Shown here: piece by piece, positions 24,476 to 32,836 of the stretch | How the letters are laid out: each line of letters opens with the position of its first letter | How positions within the stretch are numbered: position 1 is the stretch's first letter | DNA from: Rhizobium laguerreae | GTDB lineage: Bacteria; Pseudomonadota; Alphaproteobacteria; Rhizobiales; Rhizobiaceae | Assembly: GCF_002008165.1 (NCBI RefSeq) | Contig: NZ_MRDM01000017.1 | Span: 248,749-312,748, forward strand | DNA: 64,000 nucleotides | Direction: 5' to 3' | Translations under genes and position numbers: made by a program | Notes under the pieces: generated by a model | What the model was told of the DNA's origin: nothing | What the model saw: only the letters and a program-made list of their open reading frames with translations | The model's database searches: none

Positions 24476-27079
24476 ATGTCGGGGCACGGCAATTTGGAAG
24501 AGATTGAAGAAACGGACGGGTTTTCTTTTGGCGGGCTCTTCAGACGGTACAGAACGCCGCTGTTGGCAGCCGCGTCACTCGTGGTCTTCTGCCTCGTCGG
24601 TTACGCGATCATGCAGCTCACCAACGAGGTGCGCTATGACGACGTCGTCGGTGCGCTGGCCGCCACCAGGCCGAGCGCGATCCTGCTTGCGTTGTTTTTC
24701 ACGGCGCTCAGTTTCCTCGCGCTGATCTTCTACGATCTCAACGCCATCGAATACATCGGCAAGAAGCTGCCCTTTCCGCATGTGGCGCTGACGGCGTTCA
24801 GTGCCTATGCCGTCGGCAATACCGCCGGTTTCGGCGCGCTTTCGGGTGGTGCGATCCGCTACCGCGCCTATACGCGCCTCGGGCTCTCGCCGGAGGATAT
24901 CGGCCGCATCATCGCCTTCGTCACGCTGTCCTTCGGATTGGGGCTTGCGGGCGTCGCAGCAATCGCCCTCATCGTCATCGCCGACGAGATCGGCCCGCTC
25001 ATCGGGGTCAGCGCCTTCCTTCTGCGGCTAATCGCCGGTTCGATCGTCGCCATTCTGGGCGCGGTGATGATTATCGGCCGTGACGGGCGCGTGCTCGATC
25101 TCGGCCCTGTGGCAATCCGCCTGCCGGATTCGCGCACCTGGTCGCGCCAGTTCCTCGTCACCGCCTTCGATATCGCCGCCTCGGCGTCGGTACTCTACGT
25201 GCTGCTGCCGCAGACAGCCATCGGCTGGCCGGTCTTCCTCGCCGTCTATGCGATCGCCGTCGGTCTCGGCGTGCTCAGTCATGTTCCGGCCGGGCTCGGC
25301 GTGTTCGAGACCGTGATCATCGCCTCGCTCGGCAGCGCGGTGAACATCGATGCCGTGCTCGGATCGCTGGTGCTCTACCGGCTGGTCTACCATGTACTGC
25401 CGCTGCTGATCGCCGTGCTTGCGGTCTCGGCGGCGGAGCTGCGTCGTTTTGTCGACCATCCGGCCGCCTCGAGCATGCGGCGCATCGGCGGACGGCTGAT
25501 GCCGCAGTTGCTGTCGGCTCTCGCACTGCTGCTCGGCGTCATGCTGGTGTTTTCGAGTGTCACGCCGACGCCCGACCAGAACCTCGAATTCCTCTCCAAC
25601 TATCTGCCGCTGCCGATGGTCGAAGGAGCGCATTTCCTCTCCAGCCTGCTGGGGCTGGCGCTCGTCGTCGCCGCGCGTGGCCTCGGCCAGCGGCTCGACG
25701 GCGCCTGGTGGGTGGCCGTATTCTCGGCGCTTGCCGCGCTGACTTTATCGCTGCTGAAGGCGATCGCGCTCGTCGAAGCCGCTTTTCTCGCCTTCCTCAT
25801 CTTTGGGCTCTTCGTCAGCCGCCGGCTCTTTACCCGCCAGGCCTCGCTGCTCAACCAGGCGTTGACGGCATCCTGGCTGATGGCGATCGCGGTGATCGTC
25901 GTCGGCGCCGTCGTCATCCTGCTCTTCGTCTATCGCGACGTCGAATACAGCAATCAGCTCTGGTGGCAGTTCGAATTCACCGCCGAGGCGCCGCGCGGGC
26001 TGCGCGCCGTGCTCGGTATCACCATCATCTCGTCGGCGATTGCTGTCTTCAGCCTGCTCCGGCCGGCGAGCTTCCGGCCGGAACCGGCGACGGACGAGGG
26101 ACTGGCGCGTGCCGTCGAGATCGTCATGAAGCAGGGCAATGCCGACGCCAATCTGGTGCGCATGGGCGACAAGAGCATCATGTTCTCGGAAAACGGCGAT
26201 GCTTTCATTATGTATGGTCGGCAGGGGCGCTCGTGGATCGCGCTGTTCGATCCGGTCGGCGACCATCGCGCCGTGCAGGAACTCGTCTGGCGTTTCGTGG
26301 AAGCGGCGCGCGCCGCCGGCTGCCGGGCCGTATTCTACCAGATATCGCCGACGCTGCTGTCCCACTGCGCCGATGCCGGCCTGCGCGCCTTCAAGCTCGG
26401 CGAACTGGCGGTGGCCGATCTCAGGACTTTCGAGATGAAGGGGGGCAAATGGGCGAACCTTCGCCAGACGGCAAGCCGCGCCCAGCGCGACGGGCTGGAA
26501 TTCGCCGTCGTCGAACCGCAGGACGTGTCTTCGGTCATCGATGATCTTGCCGCGGTTTCCACGGCCTGGCTCGAGCATCATAATGCCAAAGAAAAGGGCT
26601 TTTCGCTCGGGGCCTTCGATTCCGATTACGTCTCCTCGCAGCCGGTCGGCATCCTGAAAAAGGGCGGCAGGATCGTCGCCTTCGCCAATATCCTCGTGAC
26701 CGAATCCCGACAGGAGGGCACGATCGATCTCATGCGCTTCTCGCCGGACGCGCCGAAGGGCTCGATGGACTTTCTCTTCGTGCAGATCATGGAATATCTG
26801 CGCGGGCAGGGTTTCACCCACTTCAATCTCGGCATGGCGCCGCTCTCCGGTATGTCGAAACGCGAGGCGGCACCCGTCTGGGACCGCATCGGCAGCACCG
26901 TTTTCGAACATGGCGAGCGCTTCTATAACTTCAAAGGCCTTCGGGCATTCAAATCCAAGTTTCATCCGCACTGGCAACCGCGCTATCTTGCTGTCTCCGG
27001 AGGGGGCAATCCGATGATCGCGTTGATGGACGCGACATTTCTGATCGGGGGCGGATTGAAAGGGGTAGTGAGAAAATGA
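24476..27079 (+). CDS. mprF: Lysyl-phosphatidylglycerol synthase/flippase MprF (LpiA)
   Basis: An 867-residue two-domain protein. The first ~530 residues are hydrophobic with about 13-14 helices (flippase domain, UPF0104-like; VALTAFSAYAVGNTAGFGALSGG). The C-terminal ~320 residues are the cytosolic DUF2156 aminoacyltransferase domain (NADANLVRMGDKSIMFSENGDAF, GRQGRSWIALFDPVGD, LMRFSPDAPKGSMDFLF). It transfers lysine from Lys-tRNA to phosphatidylglycerol and flips the product, lowering surface charge. In Rhizobium tropici the orthologue lpiA is induced by acid and is co-transcribed with atvA, matching the overlap with the next gene here (ATGA, 4 bases). Confidence 0.94.
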   Translation: MSGHGNLEEIEETDGFSFGGLFRRYRTPLLAAASLVVFCLVGYAIMQLTNEVRYDDVVGALAATRPSAILLALFFTALSFLALIFYDLNAIEYIGKKLPFPHVALTAFSAYAVGNTAGFGALSGGAIRYRAYTRLGLSPEDIGRIIAFVTLSFGLGLAGVAAIALIVIADEIGPLIGVSAFLLRLIAGSIVAILGAVMIIGRDGRVLDLGPVAIRLPDSRTWSRQFLVTAFDIAASASVLYVLLPQTAIGWPVFLAVYAIAVGLGVLSHVPAGLGVFETVIIASLGSAVNIDAVLGSLVLYRLVYHVLPLLIAVLAVSAAELRRFVDHPAASSMRRIGGRLMPQLLSALALLLGVMLVFSSVTPTPDQNLEFLSNYLPLPMVEGAHFLSSLLGLALVVAARGLGQRLDGAWWVAVFSALAALTLSLLKAIALVEAAFLAFLIFGLFVSRRLFTRQASLLNQALTASWLMAIAVIVVGAVVILLFVYRDVEYSNQLWWQFEFTAEAPRGLRAVLGITIISSAIAVFSLLRPASFRPEPATDEGLARAVEIVMKQGNADANLVRMGDKSIMFSENGDAFIMYGRQGRSWIALFDPVGDHRAVQELVWRFVEAARAAGCRAVFYQISPTLLSHCADAGLRAFKLGELAVADLRTFEMKGGKWANLRQTASRAQRDGLEFAVVEPQDVSSVIDDLAAVSTAWLEHHNAKEKGFSLGAFDSDYVSSQPVGILKKGGRIVAFANILVTESRQEGTIDLMRFSPDAPKGSMDFLFVQIMEYLRGQGFTHFNLGMAPLSGMSKREAAPVWDRIGSTVFEHGERFYNFKGLRAFKSKFHPHWQPRYLAVSGGGNPMIALMDATFLIGGGLKGVVRK

Positions 27080-28458
27080 TCAGGACAATCCTTCTTGCCA
27101 CGGCGTGCGCCTGCATGCTCGCGGCCGCACCGGCGACCGCTGCCGAGGAGACCACGCAGAGCTTCGAAACCGGGCTCATTCCGTCGCCGCACATCTTCCT
27201 GCCAGAAGGGGAGGTGAAGGGCACGGTGATGCTGATCTCGGATGCGGCCGGCTGGGGCGACTATGAGAAGGGCGAAGCCGACAGGTTGGTCGCCGAAGGC
27301 GCCGTCGTCATCGGCGTCGACTTTCCATCCTATATCCAGGCGCTCGGCCGGTACGACGTCAGCCTCAACGACGGCTGCGTCTATATGGTCTCGGACATCG
27401 AATCGCTGAGCCAGCAGGTGCAGCGCGCGACCGGCAACAACGCCTATCACCTGCCGATCGTCGCCGGCATCGGCGAGGGCGGGGCCTTGGCGCTGGCGAT
27501 CGCCGCGCAAACGCCGGATGCGACGATCGGCCAGACACTTGCCGTCAATCCGGTCGCCGGCATTCCGCTTGCCAATGAGCTTTGCACGCCGGCGTCGAAG
27601 CAGGTGGTCGGCGAACGCACGGTCTACGGCCTCAGCGACGGCGTTCTGCCGGACCCGATCATATCAGTCTTCACGCCTGAAGCCGACAAGGATGGCCGGG
27701 CGCATGCCGAGGCGCTGAAGAAGGCCCATGACAAGATCGAGATCCGGGATTCCAACGACGATGCGCAAACGGCATTTGCCGATACGCTCGACGACCTCGT
27801 CACAGCCTCCGGCGCCTTCGGCAACCCGCTCGGCCTGCCGCTGGCGGTGCTCGAGACAACGCCCGCCTTCGATACGATGGCGGTGATCTATTCCGGCGAC
27901 GGCGGCTGGCGCGACATCGACAAGGAGGTCGGCGGCACGCTGCAGAAGGAAGGCATTCCGGTCGTCGGCGTCGATTCGCTCCACTATTTCTGGTCGGAGC
28001 GCAAGCCGGAGGAGACTGCCGCCGATCTTTCGAAGATCATCGATTTCTACCGCAAACAGTGGAAGGTGAAGCATGTGCTGCTCGTCGGTTATTCCTTCGG
28101 CGCCGATGTCGTGCCCGCCACCTACCAGCTCCTCAAGCCAGCCGAAAAGTCGGCGGTGGCGCAATTGTCATTGCTGTCGCTTTCGCACCAAGTCGACTAC
28201 GTCATCTCCGTTCTCGGCTGGCTCGGCCAGAAGACGGAAGGGGCGGGCGGTGATCCCGTCGACGATCTGAAGAACATCGATCCGAAGCTCGTGCAATGCA
28301 TCTACGGCAAGGACGACGATGACGATGTCGCCTGTCCGGCGGTTAGGGATAGCGGCGCCGAGGTCATCGAGCTGCCCGGCGACCATCATTTCGACGAGAA
28401 TTACGACCTTCTCACCAAGACCATCATCGATGGGCTAAAGAGACGGCTACAGAACTAA
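27076..28458 (+). CDS. acvB: AcvB/AtvA periplasmic lysyl-phosphatidylglycerol hydrolase
   Basis: A 460-residue exported protein (signal peptide about residues 1-23, MIRTILLATACACMLAAAPATA). An N-terminal alpha/beta domain precedes a C-terminal VirJ-like alpha/beta-hydrolase domain (about 265-460) with VIYSGDGGWRDIDKEV, the nucleophile motif LLVGYSFGADVVPATY and the His motif LPGDHHFDENY. The Agrobacterium homologue AcvB has been shown to hydrolyse lysyl-phosphatidylglycerol, and R. tropici AtvA is needed for acid tolerance. It overlaps mprF by four bases, so synthase and hydrolase are translationally coupled. Its stop overlaps the convergent DinB-like gene by four bases. Confidence 0.92.
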   Translation: MIRTILLATACACMLAAAPATAAEETTQSFETGLIPSPHIFLPEGEVKGTVMLISDAAGWGDYEKGEADRLVAEGAVVIGVDFPSYIQALGRYDVSLNDGCVYMVSDIESLSQQVQRATGNNAYHLPIVAGIGEGGALALAIAAQTPDATIGQTLAVNPVAGIPLANELCTPASKQVVGERTVYGLSDGVLPDPIISVFTPEADKDGRAHAEALKKAHDKIEIRDSNDDAQTAFADTLDDLVTASGAFGNPLGLPLAVLETTPAFDTMAVIYSGDGGWRDIDKEVGGTLQKEGIPVVGVDSLHYFWSERKPEETAADLSKIIDFYRKQWKVKHVLLVGYSFGADVVPATYQLLKPAEKSAVAQLSLLSLSHQVDYVISVLGWLGQKTEGAGGDPVDDLKNIDPKLVQCIYGKDDDDDVACPAVRDSGAEVIELPGDHHFDENYDLLTKTIIDGLKRRLQN

Positions 28459-29018
28459 CGCATCAGAGTTTCTTCGCTCCAGCCGAGCCCGGCAAGTTCT
28501 TCGCCGCGAAAACGCGCGTCGTCGGCGACGATGAATTCGTCGAGTTGCGGCGGAGTGACGCTGGTGCCGGAGAGCATCGCATGCACCTGTCCGCGATGAT
28601 GGGTCTGATGCTGGAAGAGGTGGCCGAGCACGTCCTCCATCCGCTCTTCCTGGATGCGGGCGCCGCGATGCAGGCTGATGGTCGAGGTGAGCCTCTCCGG
28701 CGTCAGGGCCTCGCAAAGCGCCGTCAGGCGCTGATCGACCTTCGCCTGCGCTTCTGCGAGCGAGGAAACGTCATCGAACGGTTCGTCGACCTCGAAGGCC
28801 TTGAGGCCGAGCGTGCCGCCTTCCAGACCGTCGACATAGAACCAGTCGACCGTGATGATATGGTTCAAGGTTTCCTTGATCGAGGGGAAGAAGCTGGTGC
28901 GTGGCGCCTCGAACTCGCCGGGCTTCAATGCCGTGCAGGCCTGAAGCAGCCGGCGGTTGGCGAGAGCATTGTTATAGCCAAGTTTGCGGAATGGCCTGAC
29001 GGGATCGAAGGTCGGCAT
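28455..29018 (-). CDS. DinB-family protein
   Basis: A 187-residue four-helix-bundle protein of the DinB/YfiT type. The metal-ligand histidines are in place: ETLNHIITVDWFYVDGL (first His) and HLFQHQTHHRGQVHAML (second pair). DinB proteins resemble bacillithiol or mycothiol transferases; in proteobacteria the substrate is unknown and the name reflects damage-induced expression of the founder. It is the last gene of the minus-strand run from ruvC, 21 bases after the NUDIX gene. Confidence 0.88.
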   Translation of the reverse strand: MPTFDPVRPFRKLGYNNALANRRLLQACTALKPGEFEAPRTSFFPSIKETLNHIITVDWFYVDGLEGGTLGLKAFEVDEPFDDVSSLAEAQAKVDQRLTALCEALTPERLTSTISLHRGARIQEERMEDVLGHLFQHQTHHRGQVHAMLSGTSVTPPQLDEFIVADDARFRGEELAGLGWSEETLMR

Positions 29019-29039
29019 CGACGCATCTCCTAGCTTGCA

Positions 29040-29552
29040 TCAGTTCTTGTCATCGAGATCGCCGTCGCGCCAGACGAGATGACGCGGCGCAGCAGGCAGC
29101 GTGTCGATTTCATCGGCGATGAAATAGGGCGGGATGTCGAGGTCGGTCAGCGCCTCGCGCGTCGCAAGCACCCATTTGAATTCGAGATGGTTGTCGCCGT
29201 CCTCGACCCGGTGGATGATCTCGCCGGGCTGGAAGGGAAATTTCGGCGGGATCTCCATCAGGTAATAGAGGCCGAGTTCATGCCAGTTGCGCTGTTCATA
29301 GCGGAAAAAATTCTCGACGATCCACAGTAGACGTGAGACGGTGACGTCGACGCCAAGTTCCTCCACCATCTCCCGCTTCAGCGTTTCCTCCGACGTCTCG
29401 CCGATTTCCGCCCTGCCGCCCGGAAAAGTCCAGAAGGGCTCATGCACGGCACGGTGAACGAGCACGTGGCCGTCGCGAAAACCCAGGCCGGCAATGCGAT
29501 AGTTGAAACGCTCAGCGCCCGCATTCAGGCGGATGAGAGTGCGTTTGGTCAT
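29040..29552 (-). CDS. NUDIX hydrolase
   Basis: A 170-residue NUDIX protein. The diphosphohydrolase helix is complete (GGRAEIGETSEETLKREMVEELGV, about residues 43-66, fitting Gx5Ex7REUxEExGU). It probably cleaves a nucleoside-diphosphate derivative; the exact substrate is not readable. The start lies six bases after the phosphoesterase stop, so co-translation within the ruv-region operon is likely. Confidence 0.9.
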   Translation of the reverse strand: MTKRTLIRLNAGAERFNYRIAGLGFRDGHVLVHRAVHEPFWTFPGGRAEIGETSEETLKREMVEELGVDVTVSRLLWIVENFFRYEQRNWHELGLYYLMEIPPKFPFQPGEIIHRVEDGDNHLEFKWVLATREALTDLDIPPYFIADEIDTLPAAPRHLVWRDGDLDDKN

Positions 29553-29558
29553 GTCATT

Positions 29559-30461
29559 CTATCCAAGATCGATGACGACGATTTCCGGCGGTACGCCAAA
29601 GCGCACCGGTGCGATGGAGCAGCCGAGGCCGCCGGAAACGATGATATTACGCCCCTCCTCGATCATATGGCCATAGGCGTAGCGATTGCCATAACGCGAG
29701 GGAACGATCGGCGAACGGCCGAGGAGGCGGATCTGCCCGCCATGGGTGTGGCCCGATAGCGTCAGCGAGACACGCTCGGGCACGCGCGGAAAGATATCGG
29801 GCTCATGAGCGAGCAGGATGACGGGCGCATCGTCCGTCACCTGAGCCATCGTTCCCTCGAGATCGTCGAGTCCGAGTATATGCGCGCGACCCCATTTCCT
29901 GCCGGGCAGCAGCGCCAGCTGATCTTCGAGGCCTGCCAGCCAGAAGCCGCGGCCATCCTTTTCGAGCCGAACGGAGCGGTTGCCATAGACCGGGATGCCG
30001 ACGTCGGCGAGGGCCCGATGTCCAAATGTTTCCATCCCGCCGTTCTTCTGGGCGGTCCTGTCCTCCCACCAATCGTGGTTGCCCATGACCGCATGGACGC
30101 CGAGAGGAGCCTGCAAGGTGGCAAGCGCCTTCGACCATTGGCTCGAATGCACGTACTGTGTCACCATGTTCATGCCGGCGGCATAATCGCCGAGCAGGAC
30201 GGTGACATCACCTTCGAGTTCATTCGCCGTGCGGCAGATCGCGGCAATGCGGCTTGCCGACATCCAGGGTTCGCAGGCGTGGAGATCGGCGAGCGCAACG
30301 ACGCGCAGCTTGAGCCCTGGCGTCCATCCGGGCGGCGTCAGCCGATAGCGGGTGATGGCGAGCCGCGCGAGCGGTTCATAGGCGAAGGCATAACCACCGA
30401 GCGACATGACGCCTGCGACACCGCCGCCCAGAACCTTGAAAAATCCGCGGCGGGTGATCAC
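29559..30461 (-). CDS. Tat-exported calcineurin-like metallophosphoesterase
   Basis: A 300-residue protein with a twin-arginine signal (TRRGFFKVLGGG, residues 3-14, then a hydrophobic stretch). The binuclear metal site motifs follow: LADLHACEPWM, VLLGDYAAG, VMGNHDWWED, LLAHEPDIF and LSGHTHGGQIR. It resembles the YkuE-type phosphohydrolases that act outside the cytoplasm. Translation starts at a GTG that directly follows the ruvB stop codon (TGAGTG), so it depends on ruvB translation. The TGA-to-GTG junction leaves no spacer. Confidence 0.88.
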   Translation of the reverse strand: MITRRGFFKVLGGGVAGVMSLGGYAFAYEPLARLAITRYRLTPPGWTPGLKLRVVALADLHACEPWMSASRIAAICRTANELEGDVTVLLGDYAAGMNMVTQYVHSSQWSKALATLQAPLGVHAVMGNHDWWEDRTAQKNGGMETFGHRALADVGIPVYGNRSVRLEKDGRGFWLAGLEDQLALLPGRKWGRAHILGLDDLEGTMAQVTDDAPVILLAHEPDIFPRVPERVSLTLSGHTHGGQIRLLGRSPIVPSRYGNRYAYGHMIEEGRNIIVSGGLGCSIAPVRFGVPPEIVVIDLG

Positions 30462-31502
30462 TCAGTTGTCCTCCTGGAACAGCCGGAACTGCGCAGCCTC
30501 CATATCCTTGGGCGGTTGCATTCCCAGATGTTTCCACGCGATTGCGGTCAGAACACGGCCGCGTGGCGTGCGCTGGATGAAACCCTGTTGGATCATGTAG
30601 GGCTCGATGATATCTTCAATCGCGTCGCGCGGCTCCGAAAGGCCGGCGGCGATGGTTTCGATGCCGACCGGGCCGCCGCCGAAATTGACGGCAATCATGT
30701 TGAGGTAACGTTTGTCGAGCTGGTCGAAGCCGACATTGTCGACCAGCAGGCGGGTCAGCGCCTCGTCGGCGATCTCGCGGGTGACGGCTTCCGCTCTTGC
30801 CACCTCGGCGAAGTCGCGCACGCGCCGCAGCAGCCGGCCGGCGATGCGCGGGGTGCCGCGGGCGCGTCTTGCGATTTCGCGGGCGCCCTCCTCGGTGATC
30901 GGCAGGTTCATCAGCCGCGCGCCACGGCGCACGATCAGTTCCAGCTCCTCGACGGTGTAGAAGCTCAGGCGCACCGGAATGCCGAAACGGTCGCGTAGCG
31001 GCGTCGTCAACAGGCCGAGGCGGGTGGTGGCCGCCACCAGCGTAAATTTTGACAGGTCGATCTTCACCGAGCGAGCGGCAGGGCCTTCCCCGATGATCAG
31101 GTCGAGCTGGAAATCTTCCATGGCCGGATAGAGGATTTCCTCGACGGCCGGATTGAGGCGATGGATTTCGTCGATGAAGAGCACATCACGCTCCTCGAGA
31201 TTGGTGAGCAGGGCAGCGAGATCGCCGGCCTTGGCGATAACCGGGCCCGACGTCGAGCGAAAGTTGACGCCGAGCTCTTTGGCCATGATCTGCGCCAGCG
31301 TCGTCTTGCCGAGGCCGGGCGGCCCGACGAAGAGCACATGGTCCAGCGCTTCGCCGCGGTTTTTCGCCGCCTCGATGAAGACCTTGAGATTGGCGCGCGC
31401 CTCCGCCTGGCCGGTGAACTCGTCCAGCGATTGCGGGCGCAACGTGATATCAAGGTCTTCGCCCCGCTTTTCCGGCGATATCAGGCGGGCGGATTCGCTC
31501 AT
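30462..31502 (-). CDS. ruvB: Holliday junction branch migration ATPase RuvB
   Basis: A 346-residue RuvB motor. It has Walker A GPPGLGKTTLAQIMA (about residue 62), Walker B LFIDEIHRL (about 111), sensor 1 VAATTRLG and the arginine-finger region PLRDRFG, followed by the C-terminal winged helix (QGFIQRTPRGR). With RuvA it drives branch migration, RuvC then cutting the junction. Its start overlaps the stop of the PIN-domain toxin gene by four bases (ATGA), so ruvB expression is coupled to a toxin-antitoxin module, which is unusual. Confidence 0.96.
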   Translation of the reverse strand: MSESARLISPEKRGEDLDITLRPQSLDEFTGQAEARANLKVFIEAAKNRGEALDHVLFVGPPGLGKTTLAQIMAKELGVNFRSTSGPVIAKAGDLAALLTNLEERDVLFIDEIHRLNPAVEEILYPAMEDFQLDLIIGEGPAARSVKIDLSKFTLVAATTRLGLLTTPLRDRFGIPVRLSFYTVEELELIVRRGARLMNLPITEEGAREIARRARGTPRIAGRLLRRVRDFAEVARAEAVTREIADEALTRLLVDNVGFDQLDKRYLNMIAVNFGGGPVGIETIAAGLSEPRDAIEDIIEPYMIQQGFIQRTPRGRVLTAIAWKHLGMQPPKDMEAAQFRLFQEDN

Positions 31503-31897
31503 GTCAAAAGTTCCATTCCAGGTATGGTTTTTGCGGCTTGGGCATCAAATGTCCTGGTTGTCACGCAGCCCGCATCACGATTACGAAGGGCGATGAAGAC
31601 ATCTGCGAATTCCGCATTCGTCCGCACCATGATTGCGAGCGTCTCCTCGACTACTCTTTCATCTTCAAGGATCAGGTCGGCCGAGTCCAACAAGTCCGAA
31701 ATCGCCTCCATGATCTGTTCTCTCTTCAGCTTGATCCGTTGTCTCAAGAACCACGCGCATTCCATCAGCGTGATGCAACTGATATAGCCGGGTGCCCTAT
31801 CGGACAGGCTCGCGAAGAGCGTTGTGACCTTCTCCGTCTGGACGACATCGTCCTTCAGGAGGAAGCGCAGCATAATATTGGTGTCGAGGCCAATCAT
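31499..31897 (-). CDS. VapC-like PIN-domain toxin (module 1, between ruvA and ruvB)
   Basis: A 132-residue PIN-domain ribonuclease. The acidic active-site residues are all present: D5 in MIGLDTNIML, E46 in TLMECAWF, D99 in EFADVFIAL and D118 in TRTFDAQA. VapC toxins typically cut tRNA or rRNA loops and are held inactive by their antitoxin. It overlaps the AbrB-type antitoxin gene by four bases upstream and ruvB by four bases downstream. With an intact active site it is probably functional. Confidence 0.87.
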   Translation of the reverse strand: MIGLDTNIMLRFLLKDDVVQTEKVTTLFASLSDRAPGYISCITLMECAWFLRQRIKLKREQIMEAISDLLDSADLILEDERVVEETLAIMVRTNAEFADVFIALRNRDAGCVTTRTFDAQAAKTIPGMELLT

Positions 31898-32154
31898 CTT
31901 GCACTAGTCACGTGATCGGCGATGGCTTCCCCAATCGCCTCGTCCATTTGCGTCAAAGTGATCGTCGGTCGGTTCGGATCGTGAAACTTGCCTGCAAGGT
32001 CGATGGCGCGTTTGTTCTTGGCTTTCATGATGATTTCGCCATCGCGGTTGATGTAGCGGATCCTGTCTCCGGACTTCAGATTCAGCAATTCACGAACTTC
32101 AGCCGGAATTGTTGTCTGGCCCTTCGATGTCATCGTACCGTAGTAGATATTCAT
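31894..32154 (-). CDS. AbrB/MazE-type antitoxin (module 1)
   Basis: An 86-residue antitoxin with an N-terminal swapped-hairpin DNA-binding domain (MTSKGQTTIPAEVRELLNLKSGDRIRYI, about residues 8-35) and a C-terminal toxin-binding tail. It should neutralise the adjacent PIN toxin and repress the module. The ATG at 32154 follows AAGGAG inside an inverted repeat; an internal ATG seven codons later is less likely. The start lies 54 bases after the ruvA stop, with a promoter-like sequence in between. Confidence 0.87.
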   Translation of the reverse strand: MNIYYGTMTSKGQTTIPAEVRELLNLKSGDRIRYINRDGEIIMKAKNKRAIDLAGKFHDPNRPTITLTQMDEAIGEAIADHVTSAR

Positions 32155-32161
32155 GCGGATC

Positions 32162-32187
32162 TCCTTACCATTCGAGTTTAGTAAGGA
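32162..32187 (-). promoter_or_regulatory. Operator palindrome at antitoxin gene 1, covering its ribosome binding site
   Basis: TCCTTAC (32162-32168) and GTAAGGA (32181-32187) form a perfect 7-bp inverted repeat. On the minus strand the distal arm contains the AAGGA of the antitoxin's ribosome binding site, and the arms flank the likely -10. This fits self-repression by the AbrB-type antitoxin. Confidence 0.6.
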
Positions 32188-32203
32188 ATTGCGATATATT
32201 CAA
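32175..32203 (-). promoter_or_regulatory. Candidate internal promoter of toxin-antitoxin module 1
   Basis: On the minus strand TTGAAT (32198-32203) and TAAACT (32175-32180) are spaced by 17 bases, a good sigma-70-type fit. It lies between ruvA and the antitoxin gene and could transcribe the module plus ruvB independently of ruvC-ruvA. Confidence 0.5.
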
Positions 32204-32208
32204 GGAGG

Positions 32209-32823
32209 TCACCGCGCCAGTTCCTTCAGCCCCAACCTGATCAGCTTAGCGCTGTCGGCGCCATCGCCCGCCGTCTTCATGGCCGCGGCAATCGCGTTCG
32301 CCGCCTGGTCGCGGGAGTACCCGAGATTGGTCAGCGCGGAAACCGCATCGGCGACAGGCGCGGCCGCGACCCCTTCGCCGAGTTCCTGCTTGAGGGCGAT
32401 ATTGATCGCTTCCCCGGCAAAGGCCGGCGCCCGATTCTTGAGTTCGGTGACGAGGCGCATGGCCACTTTGGGACCGACGCCCGGGGCACGGGAGACGGCG
32501 GTGCGATCCTGCAGGGCGATCGCATTGGCGAGTTCGCCTGGGGTCAGCGTCGAGAGCACGGCGAGCGCCACCTTGGCGCCGACGCCCTGAACGCTCTGGA
32601 GCAGGTTGAACCATTCCCGCTCCAGCGCTGTCATGAAACCGAAGAGCTTCAACTGGTCCTCGCGCACATAGGTCTCGATGAACAGCACGCAGGCCTCGCC
32701 TGCCGAGCCGATTTTCGACAGGGTGCGGGCCGAACAATGGGCGACGTAGCAGACGCCGTGCACATCGACGAGCACATAGTCTTCGCCGATCTCGTCTATG
32801 GTGCCTTTCAGCTTGCCGATCAT
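32209..32823 (-). CDS. ruvA: Holliday junction DNA helicase subunit RuvA
   Basis: A 204-residue RuvA: N-terminal OB domain (MIGKLKGTIDEIGEDYVLVDVHGVCY), helix-hairpin-helix domain (LQSVQGVGAKVALAVLSTL and APGVGPKVAMRLVTELK, about residues 70-130), an acidic linker and the C-terminal RuvB-binding three-helix domain (ALTNLGYSRDQAANAI). It tetramerises on Holliday junctions. It starts 13 bases after the stop of the second toxin gene rather than next to ruvC. Confidence 0.95.
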   Translation of the reverse strand: MIGKLKGTIDEIGEDYVLVDVHGVCYVAHCSARTLSKIGSAGEACVLFIETYVREDQLKLFGFMTALEREWFNLLQSVQGVGAKVALAVLSTLTPGELANAIALQDRTAVSRAPGVGPKVAMRLVTELKNRAPAFAGEAINIALKQELGEGVAAAPVADAVSALTNLGYSRDQAANAIAAAMKTAGDGADSAKLIRLGLKELAR

Positions 32824-32836
32824 GGGTCGCGGTCTC

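Noticed and set aside
19290..28458. A genomic island or prophage in the accessory-looking 19.6-28.5 kb stretch
   Set aside because: No integrase, tRNA, attachment repeat or phage gene is present and base composition looks like that of the neighbours.
28455..29018. Reading the DinB-like protein as a DNA polymerase IV
   Set aside because: The name DinB is shared, but this is the small four-helix metal-binding family and has none of the Y-family polymerase motifs.
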